NCBI GenBank assembly: GCA_964630785.1
Contig: CAZVZG010000004.1
Coordinates: 62,001-126,000 of the forward strand
DNA from: JADLCX01 sp964630785
GTDB lineage: Bacteria; Planctomycetota; Phycisphaerae; Phycisphaerales; UBA1924
DNA: 64,000 nucleotides
Reading direction: 5' to 3'
Each line of letters starts with the position of its first letter. Positions within the stretch are counted from its first letter, which is position 1. The notes below the pieces were generated by a model. The model was given only the letters and a program-made list of their open reading frames with translations. It ran no database searches and was not told the DNA's origin. A program made the position numbers and the translations under genes. Shown piece after piece: positions 53,876 to 61,391 of the stretch.

Positions 53876-53884
53876 TGCTATACT
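53876..53884 (+). promoter_or_regulatory. Extended -10 promoter of the methyltransferase gene
   Basis: TGCTATACT is an extended -10 element (TG at 53876-53877, TATACT at 53879-53884). It stands in a locally AT-rich patch 55 bases before the GTG start of the methyltransferase. The -35 region is weak. Confidence 0.45.
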
Positions 53885-53939
53885 CGCATCAACACCGTTC
53901 ATTACGAACGGCCAGCATTTCCTCCGGGGGGGCGGAACT

Positions 53940-55253
53940 GTGCATATAGAGCTTCGCACCGTCGACAGCATCAAGCCGTACCCGCAGAATCCAAGGAAGA
54001 ACGACGCGGCCGTAGACGCCGTGGCCAGGTCCATCCGGGAGTACGGGTTCCGCCAGCCGATCGTCGTGGATGGCGACGGCGTGATCGTCGTGGGGCACAC
54101 CCGGTGGAAGGCGGCGCAGAGTCTCGGCATGACCGCCGTGCCCGTACACGTGGCCACGGACCTCACGCCGGAGAAGGCCAAGGCGTACCGGCTGGCCGAC
54201 AACCGCACCAACGAGATCGCCGAGTGGGACGGCGAGCTGCTGCCCATCGAACTAACCGACCTCAAGAACCTCGGCATCGACATCGACGGGCTCGGCTGGT
54301 CGGCCGACGAGGTGGCCGCGCTGCTCGCGCCGCCCGGCACCAACGGCCTGGTCGATGAGGACGACGTGCCCGCGCCCCCGGACGCCGCCACCACGCGGAA
54401 GGGCGACCTGTGGATGCTGGGAAGCCACCGCCTGCTCTGCGGCGACAGCAGCATCGACGGCGACGTGGACCGCCTTCTGGACGGCGAGGTCGTCCACCTG
54501 GTCAACACCGACCCGCCCTACAACGTCAAGGTCGAGCCCCGCAGCAACAACGCCATCGCCGCCGGGCTGTCGTCCTTCTCCGTGCCGGACGCCAAGCACC
54601 ACCAGAAGTTCGACGTGGAGCGGCACCCCGAGAAGGCCAAGCCCACCAACCGGAAGCTCCGCGCCAAGGACCGGCCGCTGGCCAACGACTTCGTCTCCGA
54701 CGAGGAGTTCGACCGCCTCCTCACCGCCTGGTTCGGCAACATGGCGCGCGTGCTCATCCCCGGCGGCTCGTTCTACATCTGGGGCGGGTACGCCAACTGC
54801 GGGAACTACCCGCCCGTGCTCAAGGCCGCCGGCCTGTACTTCTCGCAGGCGGTCATCTGGCACAAGCAGCACCCCGTGCTGACCCGCAAGGACTTCATGG
54901 GCGACCACGAGTGGGCGTTCTACGGGTGGCGCGAGGGCGCCGGCCACCACTTCTACGGGCCCAACAACGTGCCTGACGTGTGGGACGTAAAGAAGGTCAA
55001 CCCTCAAAGCATGGTGCATCTGACGGAGAAGCCGGTCGAACTGGCCCGCCGCGCAATCGAGTACTCCAGCCTGCCGGGTCAGAACGTGCTGGACCTCTTC
55101 GGCGGCTCGGGCTCGACGCTCATCGGGTGCGAGCAGACCGGGCGGCGGGCGTACCTCATGGAACTCGACGCGCTCTACTGCGACGTCATCGTGCAGCGGT
55201 GGGAACAGTTCACGGGCAGGAAGGCCGAGCGGATCACGGCGGAGACCGCCTGA
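53940..55253 (+). CDS. ParB-domain DNA methyltransferase of phage type
   Basis: 437 aa from a GTG at 53940 after a G-rich ribosome site. Residues 1-120 are a ParB/sulfiredoxin-like domain (IKPYPQNPRKNDAAVDAVARS, the motif VVVGHTRWKAAQSLG, KAYRLADNRTNE). Residues 150-437 are an N6-adenine/N4-cytosine methyltransferase with the order DPPY (191-194) then FGGSG (387-391), a beta-class layout. Fused enzymes of this sort occur in prophages and integrative elements, where they methylate element DNA. No cognate nuclease is next to it, so it is an orphan. It ends exactly where the convergent Fic gene ends. Confidence 0.9.
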   Translation: MHIELRTVDSIKPYPQNPRKNDAAVDAVARSIREYGFRQPIVVDGDGVIVVGHTRWKAAQSLGMTAVPVHVATDLTPEKAKAYRLADNRTNEIAEWDGELLPIELTDLKNLGIDIDGLGWSADEVAALLAPPGTNGLVDEDDVPAPPDAATTRKGDLWMLGSHRLLCGDSSIDGDVDRLLDGEVVHLVNTDPPYNVKVEPRSNNAIAAGLSSFSVPDAKHHQKFDVERHPEKAKPTNRKLRAKDRPLANDFVSDEEFDRLLTAWFGNMARVLIPGGSFYIWGGYANCGNYPPVLKAAGLYFSQAVIWHKQHPVLTRKDFMGDHEWAFYGWREGAGHHFYGPNNVPDVWDVKKVNPQSMVHLTEKPVELARRAIEYSSLPGQNVLDLFGGSGSTLIGCEQTGRRAYLMELDALYCDVIVQRWEQFTGRKAERITAETA

Positions 55254-56417
55254 TCACTTCTCATCGCCCATCAGAACTTGGAGGTACTTGTGGTACGCGA
55301 ACACTCGATCTCGCTGCTTGCCGCTGATCTCGCGGAGAATCCCTGCGTCGGCGGCGATCTCGACCGCCTTTCGCGCCGTGGGGGCGGTGATCTGCAGCAG
55401 CTTCGACACTCGCGCGGCGGTGACGACCGGGTGGTCCGGGAGAAGGTCGAGCAACCGGAGGGCGGCAACGGTCGATCGCCTGTCGGACGCCAGGCGACGC
55501 CGATCCTTGCCGAGCAGCTCGAAGAGACCGCCGGCGACCTCGACGCCGTCGTCGGCCGCTTCCTTGACGCAGCTCAAGTAGAACTTCGCCCATCCTTCCC
55601 AATCGCCATCGGTCCGCACGGCCGAGAGGCGGGCGTAGTACTCGCTCTGGTGCCGCTTGAACGCCAAGCTCAGGTACAGCAGCGGGCTGGGCATGAGTTT
55701 CCAGTGCTCGAGGAGCAGCGCGATCAGCAGGCGGCCGATGCGTCCGTTGCCGTCGAGGAAGGGGTGGATGGTCTCGAACTGCACATGCGCGAGCCCGCAC
55801 TTGATGAGGGGTGGGAGCGGGTCGTCGCTGTGAATCCAGCGCTCCAGTTGCGCCATTGCCTCGGGGACATCCTCCGGGGGGGGCGGCACGAACCCGGCGT
55901 TGCCCGGCCTCGTCCCGCCGATCCAGTTCTGAGTCCGGCGGATCTCGCCGGGGGCCTTGTCCGCGCCGCGCACGCCCTTCATCAGTCGTCTGTGGATTTC
56001 GCAGAGGAGCCGAACACTGAGGGGCAGCCCCTTGGGGCTGGCCAGTTCGGCACGTGCGTACTTGATCGCCTCAACGTAGTTGCAGACCTCCTCAACATCG
56101 TGCGGCCGCTGGGCCTCCTTGGTTGCCTCGAACGTTACCACCTCGCGCAGCGTCGCCTGCGTGCCTTCGATCTGCGAGGTGATGACCGCCTCCTTGCGAA
56201 CGAATCCGTAGAGGAACCAGCCGGTGCTGGGGACCATCCGTCCTGCGACTGCCAAACGGGCCAATCCCGTGAGCGCCTCGGCGTGCAGGCGGTCGATATC
56301 TCCGGCGGTCCGGAGCGGCGGGTCGGCGGGGGGCAGGAGATGGGGAACGAACGCCCGGACGGCTTCCCCCGCGGTGGTGGATGTGCGGTAAGTACCGGTG
56401 GTTCGCGGCACCGCCAT
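55254..56417 (-). CDS. Fic-family AMP-transferase with C-terminal winged helix
   Basis: 387 aa from an ATG at 56417 with AAAGGAG upstream. The active site HPFLDGNGRIGR (218-229) is intact. The self-inhibitory helix is in the N-terminal part: TSQIEG (80-85), matching the (S/T)xxxE(G/N) rule of class II Fic proteins. Residues about 320-385 form a winged-helix domain (HPVVTAARVSKLLQITAPTARKAVEIAADAGIL). Fic enzymes transfer AMP from ATP to target hydroxyls. With its own DNA-binding domain it may repress its own promoter, where two palindromes lie. It is convergent with the methyltransferase, stop to stop. Confidence 0.92.
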   Translation of the reverse strand: MAVPRTTGTYRTSTTAGEAVRAFVPHLLPPADPPLRTAGDIDRLHAEALTGLARLAVAGRMVPSTGWFLYGFVRKEAVITSQIEGTQATLREVVTFEATKEAQRPHDVEEVCNYVEAIKYARAELASPKGLPLSVRLLCEIHRRLMKGVRGADKAPGEIRRTQNWIGGTRPGNAGFVPPPPEDVPEAMAQLERWIHSDDPLPPLIKCGLAHVQFETIHPFLDGNGRIGRLLIALLLEHWKLMPSPLLYLSLAFKRHQSEYYARLSAVRTDGDWEGWAKFYLSCVKEAADDGVEVAGGLFELLGKDRRRLASDRRSTVAALRLLDLLPDHPVVTAARVSKLLQITAPTARKAVEIAADAGILREISGKQRDRVFAYHKYLQVLMGDEK

Positions 56418-56449
56418 GAATCGCTCCTTTCCGATCGCCGGAGTCTAGG

Positions 56450-56496
56450 AAACGATCGTTTCTTAGTCGAGTCCGCTGCGCAACGATCGTTTCTTT
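56450..56496 (-). promoter_or_regulatory. Two palindromic operators upstream of the Fic gene
   Basis: AAACGATCGTTT at 56450-56461 and AACGATCGTT at 56482-56491 are perfect palindromes with centres 31 bases apart (about three DNA turns), both followed by TCTT. They lie 33-80 bases upstream of the Fic start codon and probably overlap its promoter. Confidence 0.65.
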
Positions 56497-56575
56497 GCGA
56501 TTCCAGCCCTCTGGCGCCGCCGAAACGCTCCGGAAACAGCCCGGGGCGAGCGTTCACGGACTGGCCCGATCTTCC

Positions 56576-56760
56576 TTATGGCTCTTCGGGCGTGGGCAGC
56601 GAGCCGTTGGTCGCTTCGTCCCATTCCGGGGCGCAGCGCTCGGCGATGTCCTCAAGGTCGTGGTCGGTCAGGTCGTCGGCGGGAGCAGTTCACGGGGCGG
56701 AAGGCCGAGCGGAAGTCCGCCCAGGGTCGGAAGCTGCCTGAAAAGGGTGTCGGGAGATGA
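56576..56760. pseudogene. Gene remnants and duplicated methyltransferase 3' end
   Basis: Minus strand from about 56690 to 56576: a decayed end of a protein reading DDLTDHDLEDIAERCAPEWD and ending TPEEP-stop, with no start. Plus strand 56681-56760: a copy of the methyltransferase C-terminal sequence (EQFTGRKAER) with an altered tail ending at a TGA at 56758-56760. The 33-base segment 56681-56713 matches 55201-55233 at 30 positions, so the Fic gene lies between two direct repeats. Mosaic recombination between related elements is the simplest reading. Confidence 0.55.
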
Positions 56761-56766
56761 CCGCGG

Positions 56767-57213
56767 ATGTCAGCCAACCGAACCAACGGACTGACCCCCG
56801 AGCAGGAGATTGCGGTCCTTGCGCTTCTTGACCAGCCCACGGTCGGCAAGGCCGCGGCCAGGGCCGGGGTGAACGAGCGGACGCTGTACCGCTGGCTGGA
56901 CGAGCCGGCGTTCGCGGCCGCGTACCGCAAGGCCCGCCGCGAAGCGTTCGCGCAGGCGATGTCGATGAGCCAGAAGTACGCGCCGATGGCGTTGCAGGCG
57001 CTGGCGCGGATCGTGTTGGACGAGTCCAGGCCGCCCAGCGCGCGGGTCAGCGCCGCATCCGCCATCCTCAAGTTCAGCCGCGAGAGCCTGGAGCTGGACG
57101 ACCTGGCGGCCCGGCTGGACGCGGTCGAGGCCCGGCTCAAGGGCGAGACGCCCGCGGGCCACAACCTGCCGCCTTCACCGATCGACCCCGGGCCGGTCGC
57201 GGAGGCGGCGTAG
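56767..57213 (+). CDS. Helix-turn-helix protein resembling phage terminase small subunits
   Basis: 148 aa. N-terminal HTH: LTPEQEIAVLALLDQPTVGKAAARAGVNERTLYRWLDEP. It is followed by a helical AAYRKARREAFAQAMSMSQK and a second helical part ALARIVLDESRPPSARVSAASAILKFSRESLELDDLAARLDAVEARL with a coiled-coil end. This order (homeodomain-like HTH, then helices around PPSARVSAA) fits the phBC6A51-type or terminase small subunit-like proteins of tailed phages. No large terminase is visible in the window. Confidence 0.7.
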   Translation: MSANRTNGLTPEQEIAVLALLDQPTVGKAAARAGVNERTLYRWLDEPAFAAAYRKARREAFAQAMSMSQKYAPMALQALARIVLDESRPPSARVSAASAILKFSRESLELDDLAARLDAVEARLKGETPAGHNLPPSPIDPGPVAEAA

Positions 57214-57237
57214 TCAAACCACTTCAAGGAGAGCGTT

Positions 57238-57432
57238 ATGGAGACCGCTACGAACAAGGAACCCGAGCCCGTTGCCGGCCCGCGGGGCGGGCCCGACCGC
57301 CCGCGCCGGCTCTCCCCGGCGCGGCGGGCCATGATCGAGGTGTCCCTGATGATCCTGCCGCTGGCCCTGTGCGCCTTCGCGGCCGGCGCGCTGGTCGCGG
57401 TCGCGGCGGGCTGGTCCGCCGCGCCGCCGTGA
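57238..57432 (+). CDS. Small single-pass membrane protein
   Basis: 64 aa from an ATG with AAGGAG upstream. A Pro/Arg/Gly-rich basic start, then one hydrophobic helix IEVSLMILPLALCAFAAGALVAVAA. It sits 24 bases after the HTH gene, in the same direction. The function is unknown; size and place are typical of small element-borne membrane proteins. Confidence 0.6.
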   Translation: METATNKEPEPVAGPRGGPDRPRRLSPARRAMIEVSLMILPLALCAFAAGALVAVAAGWSAAPP

Positions 57433-57499
57433 CCCCCTCCCCCCCCACGCGCCGCCTCGCAGCGCTACGGATTGGCGACTAACCCGTAGCACTGAGAAA

Positions 57500-57520
57500 G
57501 CCCGGCCTCGGGGGCCGGGC
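57500..57520 (-). terminator. Rho-independent terminator of the minus-strand gene group
   Basis: GCCCGGCC (57500-57507), a 5-base loop, GGCCGGGC (57513-57520). On the minus strand it is followed by TTTCTC. It lies 30 bases after the stop of the gene at 57550 and closes the operon of small genes that starts near 59480. Confidence 0.7.
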
Positions 57521-57549
57521 GGGTTGGGGTTGTGGATGGGGAAGGCGGG

Positions 57550-57792
57550 TCACACGCCCTTGAAGCGCCCGCGCGAGACGCGGTCGATCCGGCCGCGGTT
57601 GGCCAGCTCGTTGAGCCGGGACCGGCAGTGGTTCTCGGTGATGGGGATGCCCCACTGGTTGAGCAGGCGGGCCAGCTCGGTGGCGCTCATGCCCCGGCCG
57701 TGGTCGAGGTAGGCGTCGTGGTTGGCGACGGTCCCGATGATGATGCGGGTGAGTTCGCCCCTGGGGAGTTCGCGTGGTTGATCGCTGGTCAC
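57550..57792 (-). CDS. Small winged-helix protein
   Basis: 80 aa from a GTG at 57792 that overlaps the upstream gene's stop codon (GTGA). The sequence LTRIIIGTVANHDAY..GMSATELARLLNQWGIPITENHCRSRLNELANRGRIDRVSRGRFKGV has the helix pattern and basic C-terminal wing of a winged-helix DNA-binding domain. Probably a regulator of the mobile element; the exact family is unknown. Confidence 0.65.
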   Translation of the reverse strand: MTSDQPRELPRGELTRIIIGTVANHDAYLDHGRGMSATELARLLNQWGIPITENHCRSRLNELANRGRIDRVSRGRFKGV

Positions 57793-58205
57793 AGCTCGCC
57801 CCCCTCTTCCGCCGCGACGGCGCGGAGCACGGCGCCGATCCGCTCGGCCTCGCGGGCGGTGAGGTCGGCGGGCACGTTGCGGACCACGACCACCGCGTCG
57901 GGCCGCAGCGCGACGGGGTAGTCGAGGAACCCGGGGGGGGGGGGGGGGCGGTCGCCGCCGAGCTCGGCCCACGAAGGGAGCGCCGCGCCTACGGGCGGGC
58001 GGGGTTGGCCCTCGCGGGCCTCGCCGACGAGGTAGATCGCCACCGGCATGTCGCGGCCGCCGTCGGCGTTGACCCGCGTGGTGCCGTGGCCGCGGGCGAC
58101 CTCGGCCTCCTCGTAGACCAGCACGCCGCCCTCGAAGGCGACGAACACCACGGGGTCGTCGTCGCCGTAGGGCGCGAGCATCTCGGCCAGTTCGCGCTTG
58201 GTCAT
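57789..58205 (-). CDS. Small element protein of unknown function containing a 16-base C tract
   Basis: 138 aa. It starts MTKRELAEMLAPYGDDDPVVFVAF; the middle (DMPVAIYLVGEAREGQ) looks like a small beta domain, and the C-terminus (RNVPADLTAREAERIGAVLRAVAAEE) is helical. A run of 16 identical bases (57933-57948, C in the coding strand) encodes five prolines (RPPPPPGF). A single-base slip would shift the frame for the last 50 residues. The family is not recognised. It overlaps the next gene by four bases. Confidence 0.6.
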   Translation of the reverse strand: MTKRELAEMLAPYGDDDPVVFVAFEGGVLVYEEAEVARGHGTTRVNADGGRDMPVAIYLVGEAREGQPRPPVGAALPSWAELGGDRPPPPPGFLDYPVALRPDAVVVVRNVPADLTAREAERIGAVLRAVAAEEGGEL

Positions 58206-58208
58206 GGT

Positions 58209-58751
58209 TCAGCCCCCCCTTCCGCTCGCGGCGGCGAACAGACCGCGGCCGCGCTTGCGGAAGCGGGAGGACTCGCCCTTGGCGGCGATCTCGCGGATGA
58301 TCGCGGCGTAGAGCGTGGCCTCGGGCGTCTTGCCGTTGCTGGCCCAGAGCCCGCGCTTCTGCACCTCGGCGAGCACGTCCACGGCCTTCATGGGCGCGCC
58401 GCTCTCGGCGAGCACCAGCGCCGCGGCGTCCAGGCCCGAGACCCTCTTCGGCCTGGCGGGCTTGGCGGCGGCGGGCGCTTTGGCCGACGCTCCCGCGTGT
58501 TGGGCCCGGCCGCGCTTGGCCTTGCTCTTGGACGCGGCGGGCGGCGGGGGGTCGGCCGCGTCGCGGGCCGCCGTCGCGGCGTCGTTGGGAGCATCGTCGC
58601 GCGCGGAGTCGTCCGCGGCGTCCAGCCGCGCGATCCGCTCGGCGATCTCCCTGCTGGCGGCCTTGCGGAGCTTGTCGGCCGCGGCCGTGCTGCCCCTGTT
58701 CGTGCTTCCCGCGCTTGCGCGCACCGATGTCTTCGCTTTCTTCTTGTTCAC
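58209..58751 (-). CDS. HARE-HTH domain protein
   Basis: 180 aa from a GTG at 58751, seven bases after GGAGAC. A Lys/Ala-rich, disordered N-terminal 110 residues (NKKKAKTSVRASAG) lead to a C-terminal HARE-HTH domain (about 115-178): GLDAAALVLAESGAPMKAVD, EVQKRGLWASNGKTPEATLY, AAIIREIAAKGESSRFRKRG. This domain is found in RNA polymerase delta, ASXL proteins and restriction-linked proteins, and is thought to read modified DNA. Here it is in an element that also carries a DNA methyltransferase; a link between them is an inference. Confidence 0.75.
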   Translation of the reverse strand: MNKKKAKTSVRASAGSTNRGSTAAADKLRKAASREIAERIARLDAADDSARDDAPNDAATAARDAADPPPPAASKSKAKRGRAQHAGASAKAPAAAKPARPKRVSGLDAAALVLAESGAPMKAVDVLAEVQKRGLWASNGKTPEATLYAAIIREIAAKGESSRFRKRGRGLFAAASGRGG

Positions 58752-58841
58752 GGTCGTCTCCTGTTGTGGGTTGCGAACGGCCCCGGGCACACGCCGGGGC
58801 CAAGCGCGGCCGGCGCGGTCTCCCGCGCCGGCGCGTGGTGC

Positions 58842-59111
58842 TCATTCGCCCGTGAGGAACTCCTCGACGTGCTCGGGGTCCATGTGGGCCATGAACCCGA
58901 CGAGGTTCACCAGGTCCCCGCGGGCCTTGGAGAGGTTGCCGACGAGCCCCCAATCGCCCGGGGCGGCGGCGTGCCCCCGGTCGTTGATGTCGATGTGCAT
59001 CCGCAGCACGTCGAGCAGGCGGGCGACGTCGTTGCGCCGCGCGGCGTACGCCTCGGCGGCGGTCGGTTGCCGGGGGGCGGGCGCCGTGGTCTTGGGGGTG
59101 CGATTCGTCAT
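58842..59111 (-). CDS. Small protein of unknown function
   Basis: 89 aa from an ATG at 59111 with GGAGC upstream. Disordered Pro/Thr start, then two or three helices (AAEAYAARRNDVARLLDVLRMHIDIN, LVGNLSKARGDLVNLVGFMAHM) and an acidic end (DPEHVEEFLTGE). No known domain; element-borne. Confidence 0.6.
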   Translation of the reverse strand: MTNRTPKTTAPAPRQPTAAEAYAARRNDVARLLDVLRMHIDINDRGHAAAPGDWGLVGNLSKARGDLVNLVGFMAHMDPEHVEEFLTGE

Positions 59112-59180
59112 GGTCGTGCTCCTATGCGTGGGGGGTGTTGGTCGTCCCCGGTAAACAGCGAAGCCCGCATCACGCGGGCT

Positions 59181-59477
59181 TCACGGGGTCGGGTGGCTCT
59201 TGCCGTCGTCGGTCGGCGGCGCTTTGGGCTCGCCGACCGCCTTCAGGTAATCGATCAGGTCTCCGGCGTCCCAGGTGTCGCCCTCGACGGCGTCGTGCTC
59301 GTTCGGCCCGTCGCGGCCGTCGCGGTCGATCTCGAAGAGGCGGAAGCCGCCGGTGCTGGTGGTGTCGATCGCCCACGCCCGCCCGTCGGGCGTGCGGACC
59401 TCGACGCCGGCAACCGTGAACCCCCGGCGGCCCAGGTCGCGGGCGATCTCGATCGCGTTCTTCGTGCCGGTCTTCAT
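59181..59477 (-). CDS. Small protein of unknown function
   Basis: 98 aa from an ATG at 59477 with AAAGGAG upstream; the frame extends further up without a start signal. Strand-rich middle (AIEIARDLGRRGFTVAGVEV, RAWAIDTTSTGGFRLFEID) and an acidic segment (DAVEGDTWDAGDLIDYLKAV). It is the first gene of the minus-strand group. The family is not recognised. Confidence 0.6.
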   Translation of the reverse strand: MKTGTKNAIEIARDLGRRGFTVAGVEVRTPDGRAWAIDTTSTGGFRLFEIDRDGRDGPNEHDAVEGDTWDAGDLIDYLKAVGEPKAPPTDDGKSHPTP

Positions 59478-59668
59478 CGCGTGGTTCTCCTTTGCGGGGC
59501 GGGCTCTTGCCCCCGCCCGCCCCGCGTCGTGACACATGACGCCATGCACACGGGGACATGGCAAGGCGAATCGGGGAGTATTTCGATGTTTAATGATGCA
59601 CTAGGCGCGTGTTGGGCTAGCGACGGCCTTACGCGCACGCGCGGGCCGGGGCGGCCGGGGGTTGGCCC

Positions 59669-60001
59669 GTGCGCCGCGTGACCTCCGCCTACCGGCTGGC
59701 TCGCGCGGAGGCCGCGGCCGCGGCGTGGGCCGGCGTCGGCGCGGCGGCGGGCGGGCGCGACGAAGCCCGCGAGGCCCGCGCGATCGCCGCGCGGTGCCTG
59801 GCCGACCCGGCCGCGTTCGCGGCCGCCCGGCGGCTGAGCGCGGCGTCGAGCGGCCGGCCCGCGGGCTGGGCGCTGTCCGATCCCGCGGGCCGCGCGATGA
59901 TCCAAGACGTGCTGCGCAAGGCGGGCCCGCCGCCCCGCGCCGGCGCGCAACCGGAGCAACACCGATGCGATCGATCCGATCCCGGCTCGACCGGGCCGTG
60001 A
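59669..60001 (+). CDS. Ala/Arg-rich small protein, uncertain
   Basis: 110 aa from a GTG at 59669. Helical, Ala/Arg-rich (AYRLARAEAAAAAWAGVGAAAGG; EAREARAIAARCLADPAAFAAARRL) with a Gly/Pro/Asp end that overlaps the start of the next gene. It has no ribosome site and little sequence complexity, so it may be spurious, but codon-position pattern and overlap with a better-supported gene favour coding. Confidence 0.4.
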   Translation: MRRVTSAYRLARAEAAAAAWAGVGAAAGGRDEAREARAIAARCLADPAAFAAARRLSAASSGRPAGWALSDPAGRAMIQDVLRKAGPPPRAGAQPEQHRCDRSDPGSTGP

Positions 60002-60246
60002 GCGCGATGGAACTGGCCCGGGCCGGGTGCCCGGCCTGCGGCGGCGCCGACGCCGCGCGCCTCCGCTTCCGCCTCGCCGAGAACGCGCCCGCGCGGGAAC
60101 AGCCGTGCCCGTCCTGCGGGCGCGTGCCGCGGACGGTGACGGTTGTCATCGGAATGGGCGGGGACGCCCGTTCAGGTCGCGAGGCCGCCGCCGGCCCGGC
60201 CCGCACGCCCGCGCCGCGGGCGCAGGGCTACGGCTTGAACGGGTGA
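59965..60246 (+). CDS. Small zinc-finger protein
   Basis: 93 aa from an ATG at 59965 with GGAG eight bases upstream. Two CxxC knuckles, CPACGG and CPSCGR, 27 residues apart form a likely zinc ribbon. The N-terminus is helical (SIRSRLDRAVSAMELARAG) and the C-terminus Gly/Ala/Pro-rich. It is the last element gene before the IS remnants. Confidence 0.6.
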   Translation: MRSIRSRLDRAVSAMELARAGCPACGGADAARLRFRLAENAPAREQPCPSCGRVPRTVTVVIGMGGDARSGREAAAGPARTPAPRAQGYGLNG

Positions 60247-60260
60247 ACGCAGCTGTGTTC

Positions 60261-60317
60261 GTAACTCTTCAGCCCCCCGCTGCCCGAAGCGGGCGTTGCA
60301 GGGGGCTGAAGAGTTAC
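60261..60317. repeat. Palindrome built from two IS66-type ends
   Basis: GTAACTCTTCAGCCCCC (60261-60277) and its inverse complement (60301-60317) flank 23 bases containing a smaller hairpin around GCCCGAAGCGGGC. GTAACTCTTCAGCC recurs at 60368-60381 as the end of the IS66 remnant, so the palindrome looks like two element ends with almost nothing between them. Confidence 0.6.
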
Positions 60318-60367
60318 CCAGATTCGTGTATCGCCCGGAAACCTGCCGATGGAGACCTTGAACAGAC

Positions 60368-61391
60368 GTAACTCTTCAGCCGTCTACCACAACTGAGGGC
60401 AACGGCGAGAGAGTCCCGGTGGAGCTGTAGGCGGCGAGGGCGTCGGCGATGGCTTGGCGTGGGTCGTGGCCGCGGAGGGTGAGGGTGCGGTGGATGCTCA
60501 TGAGCACGGCCTGCGTCGCGGCCCCGCGTTGGGAGCGGTTGCACTGGCTGTTCTTGCGGAGGATCACCGCGGGGCGGATCAGCCGCTCGGCGAGGTTGTT
60601 GTTCCAGTCGGCCTCGGGGCGGTCCAGGAACGTGAAGATCTGGTCCTGATGCCGGCGCAGGCGCGCGGCCAGGCGGGCCGCGTCTGGGTCGGCGTACCCG
60701 CTCTCCTCCATCCCCGGCGGTCCCTGCGCCAGCGCCGCCAGGCGGGCGTCGATGCGGCGGATGCCCGCGGCGTAGCGCTCCGGCGTGAAGTTGTGTCTCT
60801 TCCGCAGTCGGATGCCGTCGCGCAAGCGCCGGCGCAGCATCTTGACAAAGGCGATCCACTCGGCCGCGTGGTCGGGCGGTTTGTGCGGGAGCGTGTGCTC
60901 GTCGGCATGGTCCAGCTCGCGGAGCAGGTGGGCCAGGCAGCACTGGTGCTCGCCCGAACCTTCCAGCAGCACCGACTCGTAGGTCCGCCAGAAGTCGTGG
61001 ACGAGCACGCCCTTGAACGCCTGGGTGAACAACTTCCTGAGCGCCCCGCTCCCGCGGCCCTCGTCGATGAGGTAGAAGCAACAGCTGTGGTTGCCGAAGC
61101 ACCACAGCCAGTGCGTGTCCCCGTCCACCCGCCAGCCCCCCCCGTCTCGTCGGCGTGCAGCGTGGCCGAGTCCCTCGCCTCCCGGCCGATCTGCTCGTAC
61201 CAGGGCAGCAGCACCTCCGCCAGACGCCGCCACAGGTCCACCAGCCCGCCCGCGCTGACACGGGCCCGCAGCGGGCTGAGCAGCACATGCCGCGTCCGGT
61301 CGATGGTCAGGCCCAGCCCGTAATGGAACACGATCGTCATCGCGCCGAGGCGGTGGCCGATGGTCGAGTTGGGCAGCGCCGCGCCGACCCG
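60368..61391 (-). mobile_element. IS66-family remnant with its left terminal repeat
   Basis: The terminal repeat GTAACTCTTCAGCC begins at 60368. The rest is the C-terminal two thirds of an IS66 transposase, up to a junction near 61391. The right end and accessory genes (tnpA/tnpB) are missing, replaced by IS3 sequence. Confidence 0.75.
60376..61391 (-). pseudogene. IS66-type transposase (tnpC), truncated and frameshifted
   Basis: From the junction the protein reads GAALPNSTIGHRLGAMTIVF, HYGLGLTIDRTRHVL and SAGGLVDLWRRLAEVLLPWY, reaching the DDE-type HADETG. There a run of eight identical bases (61136-61143, G in the coding strand) shifts the frame; in the other frame it resumes as WRVDGDTHWLWCFGNHSCCFY and continues with EHQCCLAHLLRELDHADEH, NNNLAERLIRPAVILRKNSQ and RGAATQAVLMSIHRTLTLRG to a TGA at 60376, inside the terminal repeat. 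The N-terminal zinc-finger region is missing. It is inactive as it stands. Confidence 0.82.
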
